The notes: generated by a model from the letters alone, not told the origin. A stretch of 64,000 nt of DNA from Candidatus Ideonella esbjergensis (GCA_016710065.1 JADJLP010000015.1:248001-312000), one strand, 5' to 3'; numbered from the stretch's first letter, positions 1 through 9,347 are shown. Numbers and translations: made by a program.

Positions 1-730
1 TGTCGACGATGGTGCCCACACCGCTGCGGGTGAAGCCGCCACCGGCCGAGAAGGGCGAGATGATCTCGCCCACCTGGGCGGCCTTGACAGTGACCACGCC
101 GGCGAAGGGCGCGCGCACCGTGGCGTAGTCGAAGTTGACCCGGGCCTGCGCCACCTGGGCCTGGGCGGCCTCGGCCTGGCGCTGCACCACCTGCAGCTGG
201 GCACCGGCGGAGCGCACGGCGGTGGCTGCCTGCTCGGCCGACTGGCGGGTGGACATGCCGCTGGCGGCCAGCTCGGCCTGGCGGCGCGCGTCGGCCTCGG
301 CCTGGGCCAGCTGGGCGCGCGCCTGCTCGATGCTGGCCTGCGCGCTGCGGGCATTGGCCTCGGCCCCGGCCAGCGCGGCACGCAGCGCGGTGTCGTCCAG
401 GCGGGCCAGCACCTGGCCCTTCTGCACACGGTCACCCTCCTCGATCAGCACCTGGGTGAGCGTACCTGTGATCTGCGCCGACACCGTGGCCCGGCGCCGC
501 GCCGTCACATAGCCGGTGGCCTGCAGCACCGCATTGGCGCCCGCGCTGGCGCCATTGGCGGCCAAGGTCGCGGTACGCACCGCCTGAGGCTGGTGGCTGC
601 TCTGCCACCACCAGCCAGCCGCCCCCAAGGCCGCCAGCGCCAACGCGCCCGCACCCACGCCCCAGACCCAGCGCGGCGGGCCGCCAGCGTCTTCGCGCTG
701 CTGGCCGTCGATGCGCAATTCCTTGAGCAA
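1..730 (-). CDS. Efflux periplasmic adaptor, HlyD/MacA family (partial, C-terminus outside window)
   Basis: The minus strand encodes the N-terminal part of a membrane-fusion adaptor that would link an inner-membrane transporter to an outer-membrane channel. After a short cytoplasmic start (LLKELRIDG) there is one membrane segment (about residues 20-45, rich in A/L/W). A biotinyl/lipoyl half-motif follows (VLIEEGDRVQKGQVLARLDD), then a long Ala/Gln/Glu-rich coiled-coil hairpin, then the returning barrel (FDYATVRAPFAGVV). The gene runs off the left edge of the window. No ATG is available: the given start is a TTG at 730. An AGGGA at 751-755 sits better in front of two ATC codons (745, 742), so a non-standard start or a longer GTG-started form is possible. 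The transporter partner would lie outside the window. Confidence 0.75.
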   Translation of the reverse strand, partial: MLKELRIDGQQREDAGGPPRWVWGVGAGALALAALGAAGWWWQSSHQPQAVRTATLAANGASAGANAVLQATGYVTARRRATVSAQITGTLTQVLIEEGDRVQKGQVLARLDDTALRAALAGAEANARSAQASIEQARAQLAQAEADARRQAELAASGMSTRQSAEQAATAVRSAGAQLQVVQRQAEAAQAQVAQARVNFDYATVRAPFAGVVTVKAAQVGEIISPFSAGGGFTRSGVGTIVD

Positions 731-902
731 ACCGATGTCGATGATGGATCTCCCTCGAAGTTGCGGGGCCGCTGCCCGGGCGCATGGTACCGCCGCAGGC
801 CAGGCCCCAGCGCACACAGGCCGTGTGGCCCACCGTTCAGGCTGCTGAAGTCGGCCCGGCAACACCGGTGCCGCTCAAAGCAAGGCCGGTCGGCGACCAA
901 GC

Positions 903-925
903 AGCCGTGCTACGGCTTTTTTTTT
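903..925 (+). terminator. Intrinsic terminator, no obvious gene upstream on its strand
   Basis: AGCCGT and ACGGCT form a perfect 6-bp stem with a GCT loop (903-917), followed directly by eight T residues (918-925). It reads on the plus strand, but no plus-strand protein gene lies upstream of it. It may end a small RNA or stop transcription coming against the adaptor gene. Confidence 0.6.
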
Positions 926-1043
926 GGGGCTTGTCATGCCCGCGCACTTCAACGCACTTCAAGTTAGGGGCGGTGAGTCCATCCTGATCGAAATGCCGAA
1001 AAGTGCCGGCCCGGAAACATTTTGCAACCCTAGAATCCGCGCC

Positions 1044-1430
1044 ATGCTTGCGCACCGCCGCCACCGCCTCTGGACACACTGGGTGACCCTGTTCGCCCTG
1101 GTGCTGGCCACGCTGGTGCCCACGGTTGCGCGCACATGGGCCTATGCACTGGGTGAGGCCTCGGCCGACTGGGGCCAGATCTGCAGCGCCATGGAAACCA
1201 AGGGCATGACCGGCAGCGAACCCGCCACGGGCCACCCGGCCGGTGCTATGCCCGAACACTGCACCATGTGTCTGCTGCGCGCCGATCTGGCAGGCCCGCC
1301 GGCGATGCCCATGGCCCTGGTCTTGCACGCCGACCTGGGCCATGCGCAGCCCACGCTGCTCCTGCAGGCGCCGCACACGCTTTACGCGTGGTCGGCGGCC
1401 CAGGCGCGCGCACCTCCTTCATTGGTCTGA
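1044..1430 (+). CDS. DUF2946-family protein
   Basis: A 128-residue protein with an N-terminal hydrophobic stretch (WVTLFALVLATLVPTVA) that is a signal peptide or anchor, then a Cys pair in EHCTMCLL followed by a D/P/A-rich region. This layout is typical of DUF2946. Members of this family are often found beside TonB receptors, sometimes copper-related ones; that is family knowledge, not shown here. The ATG at 1044 was chosen because the segment from there begins with a basic stretch ahead of the hydrophobic core, and upstream in-frame codons do not look like coding sequence. It reads in the same direction as the TonB receptor, which starts 131 bases after its stop, so the two may be co-transcribed. 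Confidence 0.7.
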   Translation: MLAHRRHRLWTHWVTLFALVLATLVPTVARTWAYALGEASADWGQICSAMETKGMTGSEPATGHPAGAMPEHCTMCLLRADLAGPPAMPMALVLHADLGHAQPTLLLQAPHTLYAWSAAQARAPPSLV

Positions 1431-1561
1431 GCCATTCGCAGGGTCAGTGGCCGCCAGCATCGCGCCTGCTGCGGCCCTGATCCCACCCAGACCATGGCCC
1501 CGCCACCCGGGGCACGGCGCAAGCCACCGCCTTGCATGCGCCGCACGAAGGAATCCCGCAC

Positions 1562-3988
1562 ATGAAGACCGCCCAACCCGCGCACCGCCGCTCTGCCCTG
1601 GCCGCCGCCTGCCTGGCGCTGTGCACCGCCAGCACGCTGGCCGCCGCCGATACCACGGACACCACCGGCACACCGAGGGTGGTCGTCAGCACGCCCAAGC
1701 TGCTCATGGCCCCCGCAGCGCCCACCCCGGCCACGGTGGAGTCGGTCACCGCCGCGCAGATCGAAGAGACGGTCAACACCGTCACCTCGGCCGGCGCCCT
1801 GCAATACCTGCCCAGCACCCATGTGCGCGAGCGCTTCGTCGGCGACCGCAATGGCATCTTGGTGATGCGGGTGAACAGCTCTGTGGCCAGCGCCCAGACC
1901 ACCGTCTACGCCGATGGCCTGCTGCTCTCCAACTTCCTGAACAACAGCTTCTCCACCGCGCCGCGCTGGGGCATGGTGTCGCCCGAAGAGATAGAGCGCA
2001 TCGACGTGAGCTATGGCCCTTACTCGGCCCTGTACCCCGGCAACTCGGCCGGCGGCGTGGTGCGCATGACCACCCGCATGCCCACCAAGTTCGAGGCCCA
2101 TGCCAAGCTGGATCTGTTCGGCCAACACTACAAGGAGTACGGCACCGACGCCGACTTTGGTGGCGCCCATGCCAGCCTCTCGCTGGGCAATGTGGCGGGT
2201 GACTGGTCGTACTGGGTGAGCCTGGACCACCTGAACAACAAGAGTCACCCACAGACCTTTGGCAACACCGTGGCCAAGAGCGGCACCCCAGCGGCGGCCA
2301 ACACCTACACCGACGTGAGTGGCTCGGCGGTGTACCGCGACACCGACACCTCGGGCAACCCCCGCATCATCGTGAGCTCCACCGGCATCGACCACACGGT
2401 GCAGGACATGGCCAAGCTCAAGCTGGGCTACCGCTTTTCGCCCACTCTGCAGGCCAGCTACACGCTGGGCATCTGGCAGAACACGTCTGACGGCAGTGTC
2501 GACAGCTACCTGCGGGACGCGGCTGGCAACACCGTCTACAACGCCGGCTCCAGCTATGCCAACCCGTTCAAGTACGTGCGCATCGATGGCAAGGACTACA
2601 CGGTCTCGGCCGCCGTGCCCAGCCACAGCGAGAGCGAGCACTGGATGCACGGCCTCGCACTCAGCTCGAACACCGGCAGCGCCTGGGACTACGAACTGGT
2701 GGCCAGTGTGTACGACCAGAAGAAGGACCTCTCGCGCACCGCAGCGCCCACCGTGGGCACCGACAACGGCCTGGGCGCAACCCGCCCTGGTGGCCAGGTG
2801 ACCTACGCCGACGGCACCGGCTGGCACAACATCGACCTGCGCGGCACCTGGCGTCCGGGCAACGGCCATACCGTCAACGCCGGCCTGCACCACGACCAGT
2901 ACGAACTGGCCTCCGTCACCTGGGGCACCACCGCCAAGCCGGTGGCCGACTGGCTGCACGGCACGCCGGATGCGACCAGCACCAAGAACACCCAGTCGGC
3001 CGGCAAGACGCAGACCGATGCGCTTTACCTGCAGGACGAATGGCGTTTCGCACCCGACCTCACCGCCATCGCCGGGCTGCGCCAGGAGCAGTGGCGCGCC
3101 TTCGACGGCAGCAACTACAACGACAGCTTCACGCCCACAAACACCGGTGTGAGCGACCCCACCAGTCCGAACTTCAAGCGGCTTAGTTTCGCCGGCCGCA
3201 GCCAGTCTGACCTTTCGCCCAAGCTGGGGCTGGCCTGGCAGGCCACACCCGATCTGAACCTGCGCGCCGCGCTGGGCAAGGGCGTTCGCTACCCCACGGT
3301 GGCCGAGATGTTCCAGGTCTTCAACGGCCCGAACGGCACCAAGGTCAACGACCCCAACCTCAAGCCCGAGCAGGTCCATTCCATAGAACTGGTGGTGCAG
3401 AAGAATTGGCCCAGCGCCATGCTGCGCGCCTCGTACTTCTACGAGGACAAGCACGACGCGCTGATCTCGCAAACCGACACCACGGTCACGCCCAACCTGT
3501 CCAGCATCCAGAACGTCGACAAGGTGCACACCGAGGGCCTGGAACTGGCCTTTGGCGAGCGCGACCTGTTGGTGGGTGGCCTGGAGCTGAACGGCAGCCT
3601 CACCTACACCCACTCGTTGATCACCAAGGACACACGCAACCCCTTGCTGGAAGGCACGGCACAGCCGCGCATCCCAGACTGGCGCGCCACCCTGGTGGCC
3701 ACCTACCGGGCCTCCGAGGCCTTGTCGTACAGCCTGAGCTACCGCTACAGCGGCCGCCAGCACAACCAGCTTTACAACACAACGGCCAAGGCCTACAACG
3801 ACGTCAACCCCAACGTCTACGGCGCGGTCAGCCACTTCAGCGTGTTCGACGCCAAAGTGCTGTACCGCATCAACCGGCAGTGGACGGGCTCGGTGGGCAT
3901 CAACAACCTTGGCAACTTCAAGTACTACGTGAACCCCAACCCGTACCCGCAGCGCACGCTGTTCGCCAGCGTGAAGTACGACCTGTGA
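1562..3988 (+). CDS. TonB-dependent outer-membrane receptor
   Basis: An 808-residue receptor for energy-driven uptake across the outer membrane. It has a signal peptide (about 1-30, ending in TLAAAD). A plug domain follows (VTAAQIEETVNTVTSAGALQYL..., then the characteristic ERIDVSYGPYSALYPGNSAGGVV), then a 22-strand-type barrel with the C-terminal block LRAALGKGVRYPTVAEMF. It ends in an aromatic-rich strand (QRTLFASVKYDL), with no C-terminal Phe. AAGGA lies about 10 bases before the ATG. The gene is followed by a BNR-repeat protein and a thioredoxin-like protein in tight order. The ligand cannot be read from the sequence; a metal or metal complex is a reasonable guess because of the DUF2946 neighbour. 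Confidence 0.9.
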   Translation: MKTAQPAHRRSALAAACLALCTASTLAAADTTDTTGTPRVVVSTPKLLMAPAAPTPATVESVTAAQIEETVNTVTSAGALQYLPSTHVRERFVGDRNGILVMRVNSSVASAQTTVYADGLLLSNFLNNSFSTAPRWGMVSPEEIERIDVSYGPYSALYPGNSAGGVVRMTTRMPTKFEAHAKLDLFGQHYKEYGTDADFGGAHASLSLGNVAGDWSYWVSLDHLNNKSHPQTFGNTVAKSGTPAAANTYTDVSGSAVYRDTDTSGNPRIIVSSTGIDHTVQDMAKLKLGYRFSPTLQASYTLGIWQNTSDGSVDSYLRDAAGNTVYNAGSSYANPFKYVRIDGKDYTVSAAVPSHSESEHWMHGLALSSNTGSAWDYELVASVYDQKKDLSRTAAPTVGTDNGLGATRPGGQVTYADGTGWHNIDLRGTWRPGNGHTVNAGLHHDQYELASVTWGTTAKPVADWLHGTPDATSTKNTQSAGKTQTDALYLQDEWRFAPDLTAIAGLRQEQWRAFDGSNYNDSFTPTNTGVSDPTSPNFKRLSFAGRSQSDLSPKLGLAWQATPDLNLRAALGKGVRYPTVAEMFQVFNGPNGTKVNDPNLKPEQVHSIELVVQKNWPSAMLRASYFYEDKHDALISQTDTTVTPNLSSIQNVDKVHTEGLELAFGERDLLVGGLELNGSLTYTHSLITKDTRNPLLEGTAQPRIPDWRATLVATYRASEALSYSLSYRYSGRQHNQLYNTTAKAYNDVNPNVYGAVSHFSVFDAKVLYRINRQWTGSVGINNLGNFKYYVNPNPYPQRTLFASVKYDL

Positions 3989-4005
3989 CGCCGAGGAGCC
4001 GCCCC

Positions 4006-5271
4006 ATGATCCGCACCTCCCGTTGGCTGGCCGCACTGGCGCTGGCCTGGGCCTTGCCCGCGCTGGCCCAGCACATGCACCCGCAGCAGCCTGACGGGGC
4101 GGCCTCGGCGCCGGCCGCCAAGCGCCGGCCGGCTCCGTTGGCCATGGGGGCGACCTTCTCGCCCGACGGCGAGCTGTGGGTGGCGGCGCTCGACGCCCAG
4201 CAGCGGCTCACGCTCAAGACCAGTGCCGACGACGGGCGGCACTGGTCGGCACTGCGGGTGCTGGACACCGGCACCGACAAGATCGCCGCCGACGGCGAGA
4301 ACCGGCCCAAGTTGGCCTTCGGGCCGAATGGCGGAACGGCGGGCTGGGTGGTGATCAGCTACACCGAGCCGCTGGCCAAGCCCTACACGGGCCGCATCCG
4401 CATGCTGCGCTCGGACGATGGCGGCCGCAGTTTCTCGGCCCCTTTCACCGTGCACCAGGACCCGCAGGTCATCACCCACCGCTTCGAGTCCATCGCCGTC
4501 GACGCCAAGGGCACGCTGCACACGCTGTGGATCGACAAGCGCGACCTGGAATTGCAGATCCAGGCCGCCGGCCCGGCACCCGAGCCCGCCCCGGGTGCCA
4601 AGCGCACCAAGCCCAAGGTGGACTACCGGGGCGCAGCCATCTACCGCAACGAATCCACCGACGGTGGCAAGACTTTCGGCCCCGACCTCAAGCTGGCCGA
4701 CCACAGCTGCGAGTGCTGTCGCATCGCCCTGGCCAGCGCCCCTGACGGCTCGCTGGTGGCGCTGTGGCGCCACGTTTTCGCCCCCAACGAGCGCGACCAC
4801 GCCTTTGCCCCGGTGAAGGCCGGCGGGCCCGAGCCCGTACGCGCCACGCTGGACCACTGGGCGATCGACGCCTGCCCGCACCACGGCCCCGGGCTGGCGC
4901 CGGCCGCCGCAGGCGGCTACCACGCGGTGTGGTTCGGCATCCGTGCTGGCGACGCGCGCGTGCGCTACGGCCAACTGGGCGCGGACGGCAGCCCGCGTGG
5001 CGATGCCCAGCCTTTGCCCGACGAGCGCGCCGAGCACGCGGCCATCGCCAGCGCCGGGCGGCAGGTGGTCATCGCCTGGCGCAGCTTCGACGGCCGGGCC
5101 ACGCGCTGGCGTGCCTGGCTCTCGGGCGACGACGGCCAGCACTTCACACTCAAGGAACTGGGCCGAAGCGTCGACGAGAACGACCACCCTTTGCTGCTGC
5201 GCCGTGGCGAGCAGATCTTTGCGCTGTGGCGCACCGCCCAGGAGATCCATGTTGAACGCCTCACGCCTTGA
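4006..5271 (+). CDS. Secreted Asp-box (BNR/sialidase-fold) repeat protein
   Basis: A 421-residue exported protein with a clear signal peptide (MIRTSRWLAALALAWALPALAQ). At least four Asp-box motifs are visible: SADDGRHW, SDDGGRSF, STDGGKTF and SGDDGQHF, spaced as in a beta-propeller of sialidase fold. The sialidase active-site arginine triad was not established, so an enzyme role is not claimed. A Cys cluster (HSCECCRI) and ACPHHGPG are unusual for a plain propeller and could bind metal. GAGGA precedes the ATG, 17 bases after the receptor stop. Its 3' end overlaps the thioredoxin-like gene by 23 bases, so the two are probably translationally coupled. Confidence 0.75.
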   Translation: MIRTSRWLAALALAWALPALAQHMHPQQPDGAASAPAAKRRPAPLAMGATFSPDGELWVAALDAQQRLTLKTSADDGRHWSALRVLDTGTDKIAADGENRPKLAFGPNGGTAGWVVISYTEPLAKPYTGRIRMLRSDDGGRSFSAPFTVHQDPQVITHRFESIAVDAKGTLHTLWIDKRDLELQIQAAGPAPEPAPGAKRTKPKVDYRGAAIYRNESTDGGKTFGPDLKLADHSCECCRIALASAPDGSLVALWRHVFAPNERDHAFAPVKAGGPEPVRATLDHWAIDACPHHGPGLAPAAAGGYHAVWFGIRAGDARVRYGQLGADGSPRGDAQPLPDERAEHAAIASAGRQVVIAWRSFDGRATRWRAWLSGDDGQHFTLKELGRSVDENDHPLLLRRGEQIFALWRTAQEIHVERLTP

Positions 5272-5764
5272 TGTGCGCGGCCGGCTGCGCAGCGTGCTCA
5301 GCCTGCTGCTGGCCAGCGTGGCCCTGGCCGTGCAGGCTGCGCCGCCGCGCGCTGTGGAGGCCTTTGACAGCAGCACGTGGCCAGCCTTGCAGGGTGAGCT
5401 GAAGCAGCCGGCCGCCGTGGTCTTCACCACCACCGATTGCGCGCACTGCCCGGCCGTCATCCAGGGCCTGGCCCGCACACTGCAGCAACGGCATCTCCCC
5501 GCCGGGCTGGTGGTGGTTGTGATGGACCTGGCCCCCGGCGAGAACGACGCGGCCCTGCTGGCCGACCTGCACTACCGCCCCGCAGATCGGTTGCTGGCGT
5601 TCGACGGCCAGGCCGCAGCCCTGCGCTACGGCGTGAACCCGCAATGGCGCGGCGTGACGCCCTATGTGGCCCTGCTGGCGCCCAAGGCGCAGACTCTGGC
5701 GGTCACGGGGCCGCCCAGCGCGGCAGACCTCGACACCTGGGTGCGCAATTTCAGATCCAGGTAG
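5249..5764 (+). CDS. Exported thioredoxin-like protein
   Basis: A 171-residue protein with an N-terminal hydrophobic export segment (LRSVLSLLLASVALAVQAAP) and a thioredoxin-like core with a CxxC site in TTDCAHCPAVI. A later segment, WRGVTPYVALLAP, matches the cis-Pro region of the fold (the Pro of VTPYV). It probably acts as a thiol-disulfide enzyme or redox chaperone in the periplasm. The start is an ATG inside the end of the BNR gene with GGAG five bases upstream. As the last gene of the set it may keep the Cys-rich partners (DUF2946 protein and BNR protein) reduced. Confidence 0.7.
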   Translation: MLNASRLDVRGRLRSVLSLLLASVALAVQAAPPRAVEAFDSSTWPALQGELKQPAAVVFTTTDCAHCPAVIQGLARTLQQRHLPAGLVVVVMDLAPGENDAALLADLHYRPADRLLAFDGQAAALRYGVNPQWRGVTPYVALLAPKAQTLAVTGPPSAADLDTWVRNFRSR

Positions 5765-5786
5765 CGGCAGGCGCCAGCGCTTGGGC

Positions 5787-6026
5787 TCAGGGCTTGGCAG
5801 ACGCCGCGCTGGCCGCAGTGGCCGGCAGCAGCATCACATCGGCCTGGCCGCCAATGCAATCCTTGGTTTGCCCGGCCTTGCAGGGCTTGGGCATGTACCA
5901 GTCGTAGTGGCCGCCGGGCCGGTAGATCAGGGCCAACCACAGCAGCACCACCGTGACCAGGGTGGCGGCCATGATCTTCAGGCGTTCGCGCCGGGAGGTA
6001 GGGCGGTAGCGGTTGTCGTCGTTCAT
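5787..6026 (-). CDS. Small single-pass membrane protein, function unknown
   Basis: A 79-residue protein with a polar, basic start (MNDDNRYRPTSRRERLK), one membrane helix (IMAATLVTVVLLWLALIY), and a short tail holding two Cys (MPKPCKAGQTKDCIGG) and an Ala-rich end. I do not recognise a family. It lies between the convergent thioredoxin-like gene and the end of hutH; the codon pattern fits a real gene. Confidence 0.5.
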   Translation of the reverse strand: MNDDNRYRPTSRRERLKIMAATLVTVVLLWLALIYRPGGHYDWYMPKPCKAGQTKDCIGGQADVMLLPATAASAASAKP

Positions 6027-6081
6027 GCGTAGGCGGCAAAGACGGGGCCGCCACTATCGCATGCCGTGTCGGCCACGCGCC

Positions 6082-7626
6082 TCAGCTTGGAATCCACAGC
6101 AGCGGCAAGCTGGGCAGGCGCCGCAGCACCCGCGCCAGCGCGCCACTGCGCACCAGCTCGGAAGCGTGTTCGATGTCGGGCGCCATGTAGCGGTCTTGCG
6201 CCATCGCGGCCACCTGCTCGCGCAGCAATGCATGGGCGGCTTCCAGCACCGGCGAGCTGCTGAGCGGGCGCAAGAACTCGATGGCCTGGGCCGAGGCCAG
6301 CAGCTCGATGCCCAGGATGTGGGCCACGTTGGCGATCATGGGCTGCAGCCGCCGCGCCGCGAAGGTGGCCATGCTCACATGGTCTTCCTGGTTGGCGCTG
6401 GTGGGCAGGCTGTCGACGCTGGCGGGGTGGGCCAGACTCTTGTTCTCGCTGGCCAGCGCGGCAGCGGTGACGTGGGCGATCATGAAGCCGCTGTTCAGAC
6501 CCGCGTCGGCGGTGAGGAAGGGCGGCAGGCGCGAGACGCTGGTGTCGATCAGCATGGCGATGCGGCGCTCGGCGATGGCGCCCACTTCGGCGACCGCGAC
6601 GGCCATGGCGTCGGCGGCCAGGGCCACCGGCTCGGCGTGGAAGTTGCCGCCGCTGATCAGCGTCTCGCCCACGATCAGCGGGTTGTCGGTGACGGCATTG
6701 GCCTCGCGCACCAGCACCAGGGCGGCGTGGCGCAACTGATCGAGACAGGCACCCACCACCTGGGGCTGGCAGCGCAGGCAGTACGGGTCTTGCACGCGGT
6801 CGTCGCCCTCGGCGTGGGATGCACGGATGGCGCTGCCTTGCAATAAGGCGCGGTAGTACTGCGCCACATCGATCTGACCGGGCTGGCCGCGCAGCTCGTG
6901 GATGCGCGGGTCGAACGGGCCGTCGCTACCGCGCGCGGCGTCCACGGTGAGCGCACCGATCAGCAGGGCTGACTCCAGCACCGGCTCGAAGGCCAGCAGG
7001 CCGTGCAGCGCCAGCGCGGTGGAGGTTTGCGTGCCGTTGATCAGCGCCAGGCCTTCCTTGGCGGCCAGCTTGAGGGGCGCGATGCCGGCCTCGGCCAAGG
7101 CCACGGCAGCAGAGACCTGCTGGCCATTCACCAGCATGTCGCCCTCGCCCAGCAGGGCCAGGGTCATGTGCGAGAGCGGGGCCAGATCACCCGACGCGCC
7201 CACCGAACCCTGGCTGGGCACGAAGGGCACCAGGCCGGCGTTGTGCACCGCCAGCAGGGTGTCGATGACGATCTCGCGCACGCCCGAGGCACCGCGCGCC
7301 AGGCTGGCCGCCTTGAGCGCCAGCATCAGCCGCACCACCGGCGGCGAGAGCGGCTCGCCCACGCCCACGCTGTGCGAGCGGATGAGGTTGAGCTGCAGCT
7401 GGTCCAGCGAGGCGTCGGGGATGCGCTTGTTGGCCAGCTTGCCAAAGCCGGTGTTGACGCCGTAAACCGCCGCGCTGCCGGCTGCGGCGCGCTGCACGAT
7501 GGCAGCGGCGGCCCGGATGCCGGGCAGCGCCTGGGGGTGGATGCTGAGCTGGCAGACCCCGCTGTGGATGGCCTGCAACTGGTCGAGCGTGAAGTGGCCC
7601 GGGTCGATCTGCAAAGTGTGGTTCAT
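6082..7626 (-). CDS. hutH: Histidine ammonia-lyase
   Basis: A 514-residue enzyme that removes ammonia from L-histidine to give urocanate, the first step of histidine breakdown in the cytoplasm. The MIO cofactor triad Ala-Ser-Gly sits in SQGSVGASGDLAPLSHM. The conserved block QEDHVSMA is also present, and the length is normal for the family. The ATG at 7626 follows the hutU stop by five bases, so hutU and hutH form one minus-strand unit under the shared hut promoter region. Confidence 0.97.
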   Translation of the reverse strand: MNHTLQIDPGHFTLDQLQAIHSGVCQLSIHPQALPGIRAAAAIVQRAAAGSAAVYGVNTGFGKLANKRIPDASLDQLQLNLIRSHSVGVGEPLSPPVVRLMLALKAASLARGASGVREIVIDTLLAVHNAGLVPFVPSQGSVGASGDLAPLSHMTLALLGEGDMLVNGQQVSAAVALAEAGIAPLKLAAKEGLALINGTQTSTALALHGLLAFEPVLESALLIGALTVDAARGSDGPFDPRIHELRGQPGQIDVAQYYRALLQGSAIRASHAEGDDRVQDPYCLRCQPQVVGACLDQLRHAALVLVREANAVTDNPLIVGETLISGGNFHAEPVALAADAMAVAVAEVGAIAERRIAMLIDTSVSRLPPFLTADAGLNSGFMIAHVTAAALASENKSLAHPASVDSLPTSANQEDHVSMATFAARRLQPMIANVAHILGIELLASAQAIEFLRPLSSSPVLEAAHALLREQVAAMAQDRYMAPDIEHASELVRSGALARVLRRLPSLPLLWIPS

Positions 7627-7631
7627 GGTGT

Positions 7632-9347
7632 TCAGGCGCCCTGATCGGTGGCCAGCATGGGCAACTTCAGCCCTTGTTCGCGGGCGCATTGCCGCGCGAC
7701 CTCGTAGCCGGCATCGGCATGCCGCATCACGCCGGTGGCGGGGTCGTTCCACAGCACGCGTTCTATGCGTTGTGCGGCTTCAGCGGTGCCATCGCAGACG
7801 ATCACCACACCCGAGTGTTGCGAGTAGCCCATGCCCACGCCGCCACCATGGTGCAGGCTGACCCAGGTGGCACCACCGGCGGTGTTGAGCAGGGCGTTGA
7901 GCAGCGGCCAGTCGCTCACGGCGTCACTGCCGTCCAGCATGCTTTCGGTTTCGCGGTTGGGGCTGGCCACGCTGCCGCTGTCGAGGTGGTCGCGGCCGAT
8001 CACGATGGGGGCCTTGAGCTCGCCGCTCTTGACCATCTCGTTGAAGGCCAGGCCGGCGCGGTGCCGCTCACCCAAGCCTATCCAGCAGATGCGCGCCGGC
8101 AAGCCCTGGAAGGCGATGCGCTCGCCCGCCATGTCCAGCCAGCGGTGCAAATGCTTGTCCTCGGGGAAAAGCTCCTTCATCCTGGCGTCGGTCTTGCGGA
8201 TGTCCTCGGGGTCGCCGGAGAGCGCCACCCAGCGGAAAGGGCCCTTGCCCTGGCAGAACAGCGGGCGGATGTAAGCCGGCACGAAGCCGGGGAAATCGAA
8301 GGCGTTGGCCACGCCCTGGTCCAGCGCCACCTGGCGGATGTTGTTGCCGTAGTCCACCGTGGGAATGCCCATGGCCTGAAAGGCGAGCATGGCCTGCACG
8401 TGCACCGCGCAGCCCTTGGCAGCGTCGGCCTTCAACCTGGTGTGCTGCGCGTCGTCGGCCTGCGCGGCCTGCCAAGCGGCCACGCTCCAGCCCGGCGGCA
8501 AGTAGCCATGGATCAGGTCGTGCGCGCTGGTCTGGTCGGTGACCAAGTCGGGCTTGAGGCCTCCAGCCTGCGCGCGGCGCACCATCTCGGGCAGCAACTC
8601 GGCCGCATTGCCCAGCAGGCCGATGGACACGGCCTGGCCGGCGGCCGTGTACTTGGCGATGCGCGCGTAGGCGTCGTCCAGGCTGCTGGCCTGCTCGTCC
8701 AGGTAGCGGCTGCGCAGCCGGAAGTCGATGCGGCTCTGCTGGCACTCGATGTTGAGCGAGCAGGCACCCGCGAACGTGGCAGCCAGCGGCTGGGCGCCAC
8801 CCATGCCGCCCAGGCCTGCGGTGAGGATCCAACGCCCTTGCAGCGAACCACCGAAGTGTTGCCGTCCCGCTTCCACGAAGGTTTCGTAGGTGCCTTGCAC
8901 GATGCCCTGGCTGCCGATGTAGATCCAGCTGCCGGCCGTCATCTGGCCGTACATCATCAGGCCCTTGCGGTCGAGCTCATGGAAGTGCTCCCAGGTGGCC
9001 CACTTGGGCACCAGGTTGGAATTGGCAATCAGCACGCGCGGCGCATCGGCATGGGTGCGGAACACGCCCACCGGCTTGCCGCTCTGCACCAGCAGGGTTT
9101 CGTTGGGCTTCAGCTCTCGCAGCGAGCGCAGGATCTGCTCGTAGCAATCCCAGTTGCGCGCGGCCTTGCCGATGCCGCCGTACACCACCAGCGCGTCGGG
9201 GTTCTCGGCCACCTCGGGGTCGAGGTTGTTCTGCAGCATGCGGTAGGCGGCCTCGATCAGCCAGTTCTGGCAGCTGAGCGTGGTGCCACGGGGCGCACGC
9301 ACTGCATGCGGCTGGGCGATGTGGCGCTGGGCGGACAGATCGGTCAT
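7632..9347 (-). CDS. hutU: Urocanate hydratase (urocanase)
   Basis: A 571-residue NAD+-dependent enzyme that converts urocanate to imidazolonepropionate. Family blocks seen: VYGGIGKAARNWDCY, GGSLQGRWILTAGLGGMGGAQPL (NAD-binding glycine run), KWATWEHFHELD and WVSLHHGGGVGMGYSQHSG. The ATG at 9347 was chosen because GAGG lies six bases upstream; an in-frame ATG at 9368 is the alternative. First gene of the hutUH unit, reading away from hutC. Confidence 0.97.
   Translation of the reverse strand: MTDLSAQRHIAQPHAVRAPRGTTLSCQNWLIEAAYRMLQNNLDPEVAENPDALVVYGGIGKAARNWDCYEQILRSLRELKPNETLLVQSGKPVGVFRTHADAPRVLIANSNLVPKWATWEHFHELDRKGLMMYGQMTAGSWIYIGSQGIVQGTYETFVEAGRQHFGGSLQGRWILTAGLGGMGGAQPLAATFAGACSLNIECQQSRIDFRLRSRYLDEQASSLDDAYARIAKYTAAGQAVSIGLLGNAAELLPEMVRRAQAGGLKPDLVTDQTSAHDLIHGYLPPGWSVAAWQAAQADDAQHTRLKADAAKGCAVHVQAMLAFQAMGIPTVDYGNNIRQVALDQGVANAFDFPGFVPAYIRPLFCQGKGPFRWVALSGDPEDIRKTDARMKELFPEDKHLHRWLDMAGERIAFQGLPARICWIGLGERHRAGLAFNEMVKSGELKAPIVIGRDHLDSGSVASPNRETESMLDGSDAVSDWPLLNALLNTAGGATWVSLHHGGGVGMGYSQHSGVVIVCDGTAEAAQRIERVLWNDPATGVMRHADAGYEVARQCAREQGLKLPMLATDQGA

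Noticed and set aside
1382..4036. Very long open frame on the minus strand opposite the TonB receptor gene
   Set aside because: It mirrors the codon pattern of the receptor in GC-rich DNA and has no recognisable domain; the plus-strand gene has full family motifs.
4006..5271. True sialidase
   Set aside because: Asp-boxes are present but the catalytic arginine triad and Tyr/Glu pair were not identified; called a repeat protein only.
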